Below are positions 31,538 to 41,408 of a stretch of 64,000 nt of DNA, one piece after another (within the stretch, counting starts at the first letter, position 1; the number at the start of each line of letters is the position of its first letter). The translations under genes and the position numbers were made by a program. A model generated the notes under the pieces. The model ran no database searches, was not told where the DNA came from, and saw only the letters and a list, made by a program, of their open reading frames with translations. The stretch is from contig VFIW01000041.1 in assembly GCA_006386115.1 (NCBI GenBank), positions 248,001 through 312,000 on the forward strand, given 5' to 3'. The stretch comes from Globisporangium splendens. Taxonomy: Eukaryota; Oomycota; Peronosporomycetes; Pythiales; Pythiaceae.

Positions 31538-33592
31538 ATGGTCGACGCCAAGAAGCCGCTGCGCGTGATCTCGCTGCTGCCGTCGGCGACCGAGAACTTC
31601 TCCGCGCTGCTCGAGTTCTGCGGCGCGCAGCGTGCGCTCCGTCCCTCTCCTCCTGCTACTTCACCGCTGCCAGTGCTTGTGGGACGCTCGCACGAATGCG
31701 ATTTCCCCGCGACGGAGCCCGTGCAATCGCTGCCGGTGCTCACGGCAGCCCGCACGGCGTTCACGAGCTCCGCGGACACGCACAACCAAGTGCGCCAGGC
31801 GCTTGCGGAGGCGTCGTCGCTGTACCACCTGGACGCCGCGAAGCTCGTGGCACTCACGCCCGATGTCATCCTCACGCAGAGCTCGTGCAAAGTGTGCTCG
31901 ATCGATCTGGCGACGGTCGAGTCGTCCTTGGCACCGTCATCAGCACCATCGTCATGCAGTGACGACACGTCTGTGCCGCTGTTGTCGGGAAAAACTGCGC
32001 GCATCGTGACGTGCAACCCGACGAGTCTCGTGCAGGTCCTGGGATCACAGTTTGAGCAACTGGGGCGTGAACTCGGCGTCGAAGAGGAAGGCAAAGCCAT
32101 GGCGCAAGCGCATCTGGCAAAGTTGCAGGAGCTGCAGCACAAAGCGCAAGCGGCGGCGGTAGCTGATGGTGAAGCTCGAGCACCGCGTGTGCTCATGGTC
32201 GAGTGGCTCGATCCGCTGTTCATCGGCACGATCGGATGGATGCGCGAGATCATCGAGTACGCTGGCGGCAGCGTCGTCGAGTCGCTTGACACTGACACTA
32301 CGCAAGAAGACAAGCAAATTGATGTGCTCGTTGTCGCACTCTGTGGCCTCTCGTTGGAGAAAACCGAGCAGGAAATCCGCGATGGCCGTGTTGGCAAGTG
32401 GTGGAATGGGCTCCGCGACTCGCAGCAGACGCGATTCGGCAAAGTGCCGACGGTGTACTTGGTGGACGGCACGTCGATGTTCACGCGGCCAACGCGGCGA
32501 TTGCTGCTCGCGCTCGAGTGGCTCGTGAACGTGCTCCACGACCCACAGGGAGAGTGGAAGACGCACTCGCAGTTTCCCTACAAGCGCATCGACTTTGAGG
32601 CGACTTCCAATGACAAAGCGACCTTGTCACCTGAGCTTCTGGAGATCGAAGAGCTCCATAATGCCGCGTGTCTTAAGAAAGAAGCCATGTACAAGGACCC
32701 GAAGACCGGATACTCGGTGCTCACGGCATATTTCCTCAAAGAGCGCCAAGAGTGCTGCGGCAACTGCTGTCGCCATTGTCCCTACGGCCATGCGAATGTG
32801 AAAGACGCGTCTCGCCGCAAGAACGTCGTCGTCCAGGATGTGTTCCTGAAACCTCGAGGCAAGGCGCGTCGAGCCAAGTCAAATGGTGATGCACCCGGCG
32901 GCTCCATCGTCTGGCCACCAGTATTCACCGAGAGCAGCGAGGATCAGGGCGAGAGGGACCTCGTTGTACTGTTCTGGAGCGGTGGCAAGGACTCGTTCCT
33001 GTCCCTGAACCACTTGTACGCGAGCTACGCGGCGCGAGAGGAGAAGCGGATGCCGCAGGTCGTACTGCTCACGACAATCGATCCTGGGACGAACGCAGTG
33101 CCCGTGCAAAGGATCGACGTGCAGACCATCGTCGCGCAAGCCGAAGCGCTGGAGCTGCCATTATACTTGGTCGCAGTGGGGCTCGGTGGTGGATACGCCG
33201 CCAAAATCGATGACGCACTGAAGCAGGTGCCTGCCAAAGTCAACAGGGAGCGCATCACGGCGCTTGCGTTCGGGGATCTGCACCTGGAGGACATCCGTGT
33301 GTGGCGCGAGCAGGCGTTCGCAGAGAAGTACAAACTGCTGTTCCCCGTGTGGAAGAAGGACTACAAGACCGAGTTGCTACCTGAGCTCACGAGGCTGTGC
33401 ACGCAGACCCAAGCCACGATCACGTACTCAACAATCGATTCCCAGGAACTGAAGCGAGAGGGGTGGGAGGTCGGCATGCCATACAGATGGGAAGACGTTG
33501 AGGCTTTGAATGCGACCAAGTCCCTGTCGGTCGACCTCATGGGCGAAAGCGGTGAATTCCACACCTGTGTCAAGTTTCCTGGTATGAAGTAG
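31538..33592 (+). CDS. Fusion protein: BtuF-like periplasmic-binding fold, DUF5522, DPH6-like ATP-pyrophosphatase
   Basis: Single exon, 684 aa. Residues 1-340 resemble BtuF/cobalamin-type periplasmic-binding proteins (RVISLLPSATENF, VGRSHECDFP, LTPDVILTQSSCKVC, VEWLDPLFIGTIGWMREII). Around residues 370-430 a cysteine-rich block, KERQECCGNCCRHCPYGHANV, matches the DUF5522-type motif. From about residue 480 a PP-loop, VLFWSGGKDSFLSL, begins an ATP-binding domain like the diphthine-ammonia ligase family (DPH6/MJ0570), with GDLHLEDIRVWRE and the final GESGEFHTCV. There is no signal peptide, so the first domain acts inside the cell. The substrate is uncertain: diphthamide amidation is one option, another ligand-dependent adenylation is the other. 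Confidence 0.85.
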   Translation: MVDAKKPLRVISLLPSATENFSALLEFCGAQRALRPSPPATSPLPVLVGRSHECDFPATEPVQSLPVLTAARTAFTSSADTHNQVRQALAEASSLYHLDAAKLVALTPDVILTQSSCKVCSIDLATVESSLAPSSAPSSCSDDTSVPLLSGKTARIVTCNPTSLVQVLGSQFEQLGRELGVEEEGKAMAQAHLAKLQELQHKAQAAAVADGEARAPRVLMVEWLDPLFIGTIGWMREIIEYAGGSVVESLDTDTTQEDKQIDVLVVALCGLSLEKTEQEIRDGRVGKWWNGLRDSQQTRFGKVPTVYLVDGTSMFTRPTRRLLLALEWLVNVLHDPQGEWKTHSQFPYKRIDFEATSNDKATLSPELLEIEELHNAACLKKEAMYKDPKTGYSVLTAYFLKERQECCGNCCRHCPYGHANVKDASRRKNVVVQDVFLKPRGKARRAKSNGDAPGGSIVWPPVFTESSEDQGERDLVVLFWSGGKDSFLSLNHLYASYAAREEKRMPQVVLLTTIDPGTNAVPVQRIDVQTIVAQAEALELPLYLVAVGLGGGYAAKIDDALKQVPAKVNRERITALAFGDLHLEDIRVWREQAFAEKYKLLFPVWKKDYKTELLPELTRLCTQTQATITYSTIDSQELKREGWEVGMPYRWEDVEALNATKSLSVDLMGESGEFHTCVKFPGMK

Positions 33593-33675
33593 GTGCTACC
33601 TCATTGGGGCTAACATTCACAGAGTTGCATTGCATATAGTTATAATTTAAGTCTAAAATCACATGGTACACACCG

Positions 33676-35708
33676 TTAGATCTGCGCCTCGGGGTCATCG
33701 ACACAGAATACGTTGAAGATCCGCTTCGAGAGCGCGCGTTCGATGTGTTTGCCACTAAGTTTGTCAGCGAGCAGGTCCTCTTTCGCCTCCTGGCTCACGC
33801 TCGGGTCGCTGTACGCGCGCAGCAGGCTCGTGAGCGTCGGGAAGTAGTCCAGGATGCTCTGCGCCTTGTCTTCGCTCACGCCCGGGATCATCTGCAGCAT
33901 GCGCAGCCACGCGTTTGCAAAGTTGTTCATTGTCGCACCCGAAGCCGTGACGCGGAACGAGTGCAACCGTGGCACGCTCTCGAGTAACTCTTCTTGAGCA
34001 TTACTCTGTTTCGTTGCGGCGAGCACGAGTTCGCGCGTTACCATCGCCACGTACGACGCTGTGGACTCCAAGTCGATGGTGAACTAGCAGGAATATGAGA
34101 GGTAGTGTGATTCGTGTACCAATACGAGTGCAGGGAGGTAGAATTCATGCAAACACTTACTTTGGTGTGAGTCTCCGTGTCCATGAACAGCTGAAACGCC
34201 ATTTCGTGGAGATCGCTGAACGAAAAGTGGACGCTTCCTGGATTGTTCTGTTTCTTCTTCTTGCGGTCGATCAGGCATCGGTCCATGCCTTCAATGATAA
34301 GGAAGGTACTTAGTTGATCAACGTTCGAGTCGTCCTCCTCACGTGGACATTGTCGCTTGCTTTGCTGTTGACGTTTCTGCAGCTCGGTCTTTAAGAACTG
34401 CATCATGGTACGCACTTCAGCATACGATCTCTCCTCCAGAAGCTGGAGAAAGTCGTGCGCCTGAAGGTAAATCGCACTTGAGAAAAAACGCAAGCGTGGT
34501 GAGGACGATGATTTACTGGAAGTGAGGTCGCCATCTTCTCGCCGCGTCCACTGAATCACGTTCGCAAGCATGCAGTCGAACGGCGGCTCCATCTCGAACA
34601 TCAGCGCCTTGTTGTTGTACACATGGGTTGCCAGTGCCTTTCGCAGCGCATCGCCAGCATCGGATTCGTGGAGGGATCTCTCCATTCGGACACAGGCAGC
34701 GACAGGAGGCTCGGTACGCTTTGCCGTTGACGATGCTGATGTTGACGTCGTCGTTGCGGCCGCTGCACTCCGTCCATTTGCGTGATTAGCTGGTCTCTGG
34801 GTCATGCGTGGCGCTTTCGCGTTCTTCTCGACTGCCACAGGATTTAGGGATGCGTCAGTACCTCGAGCAGTTGTCATCGTCGTTGGCTTTGCTGAAGCGA
34901 TTGCGTCGTCTTCTTCTCGTCTATGGAGAATCTCTGACACCGCATCCGACATCCTTGTCGTTGATGAGGCACAGGCCGTTGCTGAGGCTGTTGTGATGCT
35001 GCTGTACACAAATCCACCACCCTGAGCAATGGGCACACAAGTCACGAGAGCATCACTCGTCGGAAGCGAGTCACCAGCACCAGCTCCTCTACGCGCAGCA
35101 CGCAGTCTCTCCGAGAGCGGTCGCATCAGATCCGCGACCATCGCGTCGCATTCTTGGTCGGACGACTGCTGCTGCGGCGAATCTGGTGGCGTCGAGAGCA
35201 CCGAGATGTCCAACGGACGCACCGGGGACGACGGCACCGATGGCAGTGACGATGTCGATAGGATCGTTCTTCTCGCGCGTTGGTGCGCCGGCACAGACAC
35301 TTCATAAAGAGATAACTGCGTTGATGAAAGCACTACTTCAGAGGACGCCATTGTCAGCTCAGGCGACGTCAGGTCCACGACAGTCGTGCCCACAGACGCG
35401 AGCGCTTGGTCCACAGCCGCATTCCCATCGACGCGTCGCGGCGGCGTGATGAGCTCGATCACATCAGCGGGTCCTTGTGGCGTCTGCTGCTGTTTGTGCT
35501 TCTTGCCGCTGTCGGGGATGCCGAGCTCCTCGAGCATCAGGTCGATCTCGCTCTCGCTGCTGCCGCTCGCGCGCCGCCGTCGCTTATGCTGTGCCACTGC
35601 GTCAGCGTCTGGATCTTCTGCTGCGTCTGTGTAAATCTCCTCTGCTTCTATTGCGCTGTGCTGCTGCTGGAAGCCGCGGCGTCGCTTCTTGTCGACGGGT
35701 GTCTCCAT
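33676..35708 (-). CDS. EME1: EME1-like Holliday-junction endonuclease subunit
   Basis: Two exons, 35708-34161 and 34083-33676, with a 77-nt GTAAGT...TAG intron; 651 aa. The start is the ATG of METPVDKKRRRG; an earlier frame extension begins only at TTG. The first 370 residues are disordered (Ser/Thr/Ala-rich, basic KKRRR and HKRRRR clusters that could be nuclear signals). After that comes an ERCC4-type nuclease fold (STFLIIEGMDRCLIDRKKKK). The C-terminus has helix-hairpin-helix features (WLRMLQMIPGVSEDKAQSILDYFPTLTSLLRAY). This layout fits EME1, the partner of MUS81 in resolving recombination and fork structures. MUS81 itself is not in the window. Confidence 0.8.
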
Positions 35709-37233
35709 GGTTTTTCGCGGCTTTTTTTTTCCATTGCCAATCGAGTCCAAAACGCACTTAAATGAGTTGTGATCGTACTTATTGGAGAAAATGCAGTGTG
35801 TGAATAAATCGTACTTAAAAGAGTTGATGCACTACTTGTGCGAGATGGGTACACTTGGCAGCAGCGATCATTCCTATGACTTTGTTGGTGCTCGACACGT
35901 TTCGGAAACGTGATCATATTGTAAAACATGATGATAAACGGCAGTTTGTAATTCTGCTGAAAAAATACGAAATTCCTCAGTGCTCCATTCGAGTGTTGTG
36001 TCCCTTGCACATAGACGATATACGACGGTATTGAGGAACAGCCCGCGCTGAGCATCGTGATAACCTGACGACGGCGGAATTTGCACTACAAGCCAACTTC
36101 TTTCAGATAAGGCTTGAATGTCACGTTTGTTAGCTCCAGTGCTGATCATGAACGTGCACTTGTCTTTGTGTCAGTCGACGCCTCCGCTCTCCTTTGCATA
36201 CCGCGGTGCTCGTAGCCAAAGGATCCAATGCGAACGGCTACATGTCGTAGCGCACCATGTCAGGCAGGTACGATGACACACGAGTTGCAAGCTACTTCGA
36301 CATCCACTTTGCTACGAAAAAATGATCAATTCGACCAACGCCATGTCCATATTCTCGATCGAATGGCGCACCATGAATACTATCGACTTCGTGCGCGTAG
36401 AGCGCCGTATTCTAACGGCTTTCGCCATGTTTCGAGTCTCGCTGCCGTCGAGACGTGGAGCACCCTCAACAGCCTACGATGGCGATCAGCGTCTCCGTTG
36501 ACCACCAAGAACCCATCCATCACGAGCGTCTGCTACACAGGTCGCGAAAACTGTATCTTCCGCATGCGTGCGTAGAATGTCGCTTTGGTCACCCACGTTA
36601 TCACTCTCCTCACAACGCGCTGCTCATCGCATCGACATCGAATTCGGCAACAAGATTGCGCAGTTGTGCGTGCATCCCCAGACTCGCATATTGCACTCAT
36701 CCACACCAGAGAGGAACTCGATTTAACCAGTCCTCGCGCCGTTGAACCGACCCTAGCCAGCTGCAGCATCTATCTCCATCGCGAACGCAAGAATTCAAAG
36801 TGACGTTCCCTGCCTGTGTTTTAGATCGCGCGTGAGTGGTGTGGAGGGCTCGATGTTTATAGGTTGACGGCACAGTGGATGCGTGGTCGTACAAGCAGAG
36901 CAAAGAGTCATTCTTCGATTATGCTACCTTCTCCATACGACAGCATCATCACCAGAGATTATACCGGCGGCAACGGCAGCCTTCGACTTTGTCTGCTTCT
37001 TTGATGATACGTTGTCCGACAATTCCAGTTCCAATGGTTCTGGAATCAGTGATTGTGAAGGCAAGCCATTCTTGAATGGTTTGCATGTCGTAACGCAGGT
37101 GGGTACTGGGACCACAGCCACGGACTGAGGCACGCTGCTCATTGCAAACTCAGCTTTCTGCACGTCGTCGAAGATTACCAACCGATTCTGCCACCTTTGA
37201 AAAGTCTGAATGTTCATGCGCAGGTATTGTAAT
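35709..37233. other. Intergenic region, 1.5 kb, possible gene relics
   Basis: No gene can be supported. On the minus strand about 36380-36530 reads as an open stretch (…DGFLVVNGDADRHRRLL…), and about 36924-37213 has an ORF starting MNIQTFQRWQNRLVIFDD. Neither has a family match I recognise nor clean boundaries. They may be decayed genes. Confidence 0.4.
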
Positions 37234-39912
37234 CTACAATTTGTCGCAGAGTGATTCAAAAGTTGGGAGCTCTGGACGGAGCCCTTTCCAGCGGCGAAGC
37301 ATGCGGACGATGCCGCCGGCTGCCGTGCCGGCATCCTGGGGATCACCTGCGACGACGTCGTAGTGGCGCTCGTCAAAGATGCAGTGGATGCGTGCGTCTT
37401 CGCCAGCGATCTCGGTGAAGTCATAATGAAAGCCACTGGCTTCACTCACGGGCAAGTGTGCCTTCACCAGAGTGCCAATGACGTCGGAGTTGTCGTCGAT
37501 GGCTTGCAATGGATGGAGCACTTCGATGGAGAGGATCCGCCCACGACGATCGCAGAGCGCCTGAGTGCAGCGGTCGACTAAGCTCGACCGGCACTCGAAC
37601 GCGACCGCGTACACAGGCTCCAGTAAGATCGGCTTGGACGCCATCTGACACGCAAACACTGCACGGCGTATGGTGGGAATGATCTGACCCGCACCGCGTT
37701 TTATGGCGCCATTCATCATAGTGACGTCGAGAAGATTGACGCGCATCCCATGCAACGGTTCGTCGCAGAGTGCGCCTCCCTGGGTGGCCCAGTGGAAGCC
37801 CCAGAGCGCTGAGTCTTTGATTTCATTCAGGTATGCGACCTGTCTGGTCTGGTCCACCAACACATTCGGACCATTGCTGTTGGGACCGAAGCACCAGATC
37901 TTCCGCGCATCATTCTCGTTCCAGCCATGGTGGACCACGAGGTACTGCGCTCGACGTTTCTTGCTCGCAGCGACAGCATTGGTGTCAAGCGGTAGCATGA
38001 GTTTGCCTTGCGTGGTGTCTCGGAGAAACTGGTCACTCAGCGGTTCGCTTGTACAGAAGAAGCGATTGTGTTTGTTGGGAGACTTGACCAGGCACGTCTG
38101 GGACGACACCGAGGAAATCGACTCTCGGTAGCACACGATCGGCTCGGATACGACCAGTTCACACGCTTCACTCGCCTCGTCGTCTTCATTATCACCACGC
38201 AATTGGGCACGCAACACGTCCAAGCAGCGCTTCATGTGATGCTCACCCGTGCACGTGAGCACTGGTCCAGCAGAGAACTCCTCTTCTAAGCTGCACGCTG
38301 CGATCGGATCGAGCTGCGTGAGCCGCTTCATCGCTTCCACGACTTGCGGCAAATCGCCCTCGCGCTTTGGTGCCACCGTGACGCGCAGGACTGGCGCAAC
38401 TGGGAACTTCATGCCACGGATGCTGCATCCCGAGTCCGCCGTCGTGAGCGTGCCGGTCTTCTTCAAATATTGATCGATGCCCACGAGGACGCACGTATTC
38501 CCAGCGGATATCCCGTCATCGCCACAACTTTCCATAGTTGTCATGAGCACTTGTTCGACAGTCTGGGCTTGGAATTCGCCATCGATCGTTGAGCGCAATG
38601 GTGCGTACGTTGGGGTGCACAAGCGCACTTGTTGACCCGAAGTGATTCTCCCTGCAAACACGCGGCCAAACGCGTACAACCGCCTGCTTTGCGATCCTTT
38701 GGAGATAGTCTTGAGCTGCTGCACGACCCGCGAGACGCACACGACCAATGGACCATTCGAGTCACACTCTCGGATCGCACGCGCACACTCGTCGTCCATG
38801 GAACCGGCGTACAAAGTGCGCACACGGTGACGCTGAGCGGTCACTGGCGAGGGCAAATGCACGACGACCATGTTCAAGACGGCGTCCGTCAACGGCAGCC
38901 AGCGTTGCAACACACAATAGACGCGCTCCGCCTCATTGCCTTCCGCTGTAATGCAGTCCTCGTAGCCGACGCCCAAAGCTGCGAGCATGGCGCCAAACTT
39001 ATTGGTGTCACTGTCCTCGCTTGTTTCGTGGCGCGCCGTATAGTACAACTTAAACAGCGGATCGAGCACAAACTGGCAGAATGCGCGCTTCCGCGTGCCG
39101 TTGCTATAATCTGCTGCAGGCGCTTGCACCCACGCCTTGGTCTCAATATCGTAGCACCAGTCGCCCCACAGTTTAGCCAGCATCTTGGTCTCGTGGATCC
39201 CAAACCTATCCGCATACAAACGCGCGAAGGTCGCGAGTGTGAAGCCCCATCCGTGTTTCGCTGAGCCGAACGCCACGGTGCCCTTGGATGGATCCACACG
39301 CCAGTCGCCAGTGACATCTTCTTCGCACTCGTACGTTGTGAGAACGTGGTTGACGCTTTCAATCGCACTCGCGATCATGTTGTAGCACTCTTCTGGAGCC
39401 ATGTGTCCATTTCGCAGCGCATCGTCGAGTTTGTTGACCAGCACCACAGGCTTCACACGCTCGTCGAGCGCTTGGCGCAGCAACTGCTCGGTGCGCATCC
39501 CCATGAGTCCACAGGGGTGATGCTCGCCGCTGCAATCCACGAGCACAAGCGCTCCATCGGAGACACGCAGTGCCGTCGTGATGTCTGCCGACAGCTCAAC
39601 ATGGCCAGGTGTATCAATCACATTGATCAGATACTCAGACGCTTGTGGTGCGTCCACCTCAACGCTACTGCCGTCTCCTACGGCTTTGCCGGGATGCTCT
39701 TCACTTCCAATCGAGCCGTGGTGGGTGTAGCACAACGGCACACTCATGCAAGAGCACTGATTGCGTTCGTCGCTCTCCTTCGCGTCAGCTTGGACAACGC
39801 TGACAAGCGCTGCAAGCGTACTGATCAGCGTGGTCTTCCCAGCGTGCGCATGCGCCACGACTGCGACGTGGCGGATGTTCTGCCTGTGCTCCAGCAGCTC
39901 GCGTCTTCGCAT
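37234..39912 (-). CDS. Divergent elongation factor 2 paralogue (translational GTPase)
   Basis: Single exon, 892 aa from the ATG of MRRRELLEHRQNIRHV. The EF-2 domain order is intact: G domain with AHAHAGKTTL (P-loop), DTPGHVELSADIT (switch II) and NKLDD; domain II; then KSPNKHNRF, ARKIWCFGPNSNGPN, YLNEIKDSALWGFHWAT and GQIIPTIRR near the C-terminus. Two departures from EF-2 stand out. The P-loop AHVDHGK is changed to AHAHAGK. The diphthamide segment AIHRGGGQ reads AIKRGAGQ, so the modified histidine is lysine. It is therefore probably not the housekeeping EF-2 but a specialised ribosome-associated GTPase. A broken second copy lies at 54155-64000. Confidence 0.9.
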   Translation of the reverse strand: MRRRELLEHRQNIRHVAVVAHAHAGKTTLISTLAALVSVVQADAKESDERNQCSCMSVPLCYTHHGSIGSEEHPGKAVGDGSSVEVDAPQASEYLINVIDTPGHVELSADITTALRVSDGALVLVDCSGEHHPCGLMGMRTEQLLRQALDERVKPVVLVNKLDDALRNGHMAPEECYNMIASAIESVNHVLTTYECEEDVTGDWRVDPSKGTVAFGSAKHGWGFTLATFARLYADRFGIHETKMLAKLWGDWCYDIETKAWVQAPAADYSNGTRKRAFCQFVLDPLFKLYYTARHETSEDSDTNKFGAMLAALGVGYEDCITAEGNEAERVYCVLQRWLPLTDAVLNMVVVHLPSPVTAQRHRVRTLYAGSMDDECARAIRECDSNGPLVVCVSRVVQQLKTISKGSQSRRLYAFGRVFAGRITSGQQVRLCTPTYAPLRSTIDGEFQAQTVEQVLMTTMESCGDDGISAGNTCVLVGIDQYLKKTGTLTTADSGCSIRGMKFPVAPVLRVTVAPKREGDLPQVVEAMKRLTQLDPIAACSLEEEFSAGPVLTCTGEHHMKRCLDVLRAQLRGDNEDDEASEACELVVSEPIVCYRESISSVSSQTCLVKSPNKHNRFFCTSEPLSDQFLRDTTQGKLMLPLDTNAVAASKKRRAQYLVVHHGWNENDARKIWCFGPNSNGPNVLVDQTRQVAYLNEIKDSALWGFHWATQGGALCDEPLHGMRVNLLDVTMMNGAIKRGAGQIIPTIRRAVFACQMASKPILLEPVYAVAFECRSSLVDRCTQALCDRRGRILSIEVLHPLQAIDDNSDVIGTLVKAHLPVSEASGFHYDFTEIAGEDARIHCIFDERHYDVVAGDPQDAGTAAGGIVRMLRRWKGLRPELPTFESLCDKL

Positions 39913-40408
39913 GACCGTGGCTTCTAGTTGCTTGAAAATGGCGCAATGGTGAGATCCCTTCAGTGGCACAACATGGGTTCATTTTGAGACCAAAACAGAC
40001 GTCGCCCATCCTCACCTCGAAACCAAAATGATATGTGCTGTGTCTACGTCATCTCTCGAAAGGATTATTGTGCTGTTATTTTGAGAGGAATCGAGACTGT
40101 GATTGAAGTAGCTTTTTTGTGACCAAGCCAGCAGAAAAAATTGTGTCAATAAACTTGCAAAACAAGGACAGCAAATCCAATGCAGAACGAAACCAAAATG
40201 CCCGCTTCTCCAACGCACAAGACACAGTAACCAACCTCTATAAACGCTGCTCTTTTGCATTCTTTTGTAGTGCTGACGCCTGGTATGTGATGGCGGTCCT
40301 GCTCCCTCCAAATTCCTCTCCACTCGTTCCTGTTGTTGTATATATTTGTCTGGGGATTTGGTTCTGCTTCGTTGACAAGAACTAACATTTGAAAAGTACC
40401 TTGTTGGT
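39913..40408. other. 5' flank of the EF-2-like gene and 3' flank of its neighbour
   Basis: This region contains the upstream segment of the EF-2-like gene, including a minus-strand ATGGGCGACGTC at about 40011, that is recognisably shared with the duplicate's left flank (54155-54311). It may be untranslated leader. No separate gene seen. Confidence 0.55.
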
Positions 40409-41071
40409 CTATTCGTCGTCACCTTCGTCCTCGAACTCCTTGATCACTTCCGGTGTCGCCTGCACGAGCTCCACGAGCGTCGGGTTGTCGCACAGATTGA
40501 AGAACTCGATGCTGCCCTCGGTCGGCGGGAGCACGAGCACGTTGTGGCCGTCGGGACCCTTCACGATGCCCTCGCTCGAGTAAGGGATCTTCTCCTTCTG
40601 CAGGAACTCCTCCACGAGCGCGAGCTTGTCGACCCAGAGGCTGATGAAGTTCGGGTGCTTGAAGCGGTTGCGCAGCGTGCGCGTCTTCTTCTCGGTCTCT
40701 ACACGCGTCGGGTACTCCCAGTCCTCCACTTCGACGTCACGCACGCCGACGATCTTGAATGGACGAGACGCAGCATCCTACGAGCACGTGCATACAATGC
40801 AAATCAAAGAGCATGCATATTATTCGTCATTAGCATTGCGGTGCGTGGACGGAAGGATGCATGTATAACAAATGCATCGATGACAAACGAGGAGTTGCGC
40901 AGCACTTACGCTCTCTTCCTGCTCAAAGTGGATGGGGCGCAGCGCCTCTGCGGCGTCTTGGACCTTGCTGGCGAACGCGCGCGTGCCAGCGGCAGTGGCG
41001 CAGTTGACGAACGACGTGCGCGCAGGTTGCGCCAGCAGCAGCGCGCGCTTGGCGAGGACTCGGGGCATCAT
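40409..41071 (-). CDS. Small protein, probable mitochondrial, function unknown
   Basis: Two exons: 41071-40910 and 40777-40409, with a 132-nt GTAAGT...TAG intron; 176 aa. The first 40 residues (MMPRVLAKRALLLAQPARTSFVN...TRAFASK) are rich in Arg, Ala and Ser without acid residues, like a mitochondrial targeting peptide. The body is hydrophilic and well ordered (...DWEYPTRVETEKKTRTLRNRF...NFISLWVDKLALVEEFLQKEKIPYSSEG...) and ends in an acidic tail. I do not recognise the family. It is divergently transcribed from THOC5 across about 340 bp. Confidence 0.75.
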
Positions 41072-41408
41072 GGTGGCGATTGATGAGCTCTTCTCGGAAT
41101 TAGCGGCACTCCACACACACCAGACAATCACTGGCCGAGACGAACGCACGTACCTTCGCGCAACCTTCACTTCCATCCCCACACACTTTTGTGAACATGC
41201 CAATATGCTGTATGCCAGGTCTATTTCTGTATGATGAGCAGCATGAGAGGTAGTGTCGGTGACATTCTATAGAGAGGGTTAATCTGTATGACAGGATGCT
41301 ATTTAATAGGTTTGTATCCTAATCGAGCTGAAAGAGGGTGGGTTACGCGCTGGTTACGCGTGCTGTTACCATCACAACAGGCGCTTTTAGCATTGAACGG
41401 CTGGGCAA
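41072..41408. other. Divergent promoter region
   Basis: The 337 bp between the small mitochondrial-type gene (-) and THOC5 (+). No gene or clear element seen beyond being a shared upstream region. Confidence 0.55.

Noticed and set aside
39913..40015. Extended N-terminus or upstream exon for the EF-2-like protein
   Set aside because: The in-frame extension starts only at GTG, and the upstream ATGGGCGACGTC is in another frame; EF-2 alignment supports a start at or near 39912.
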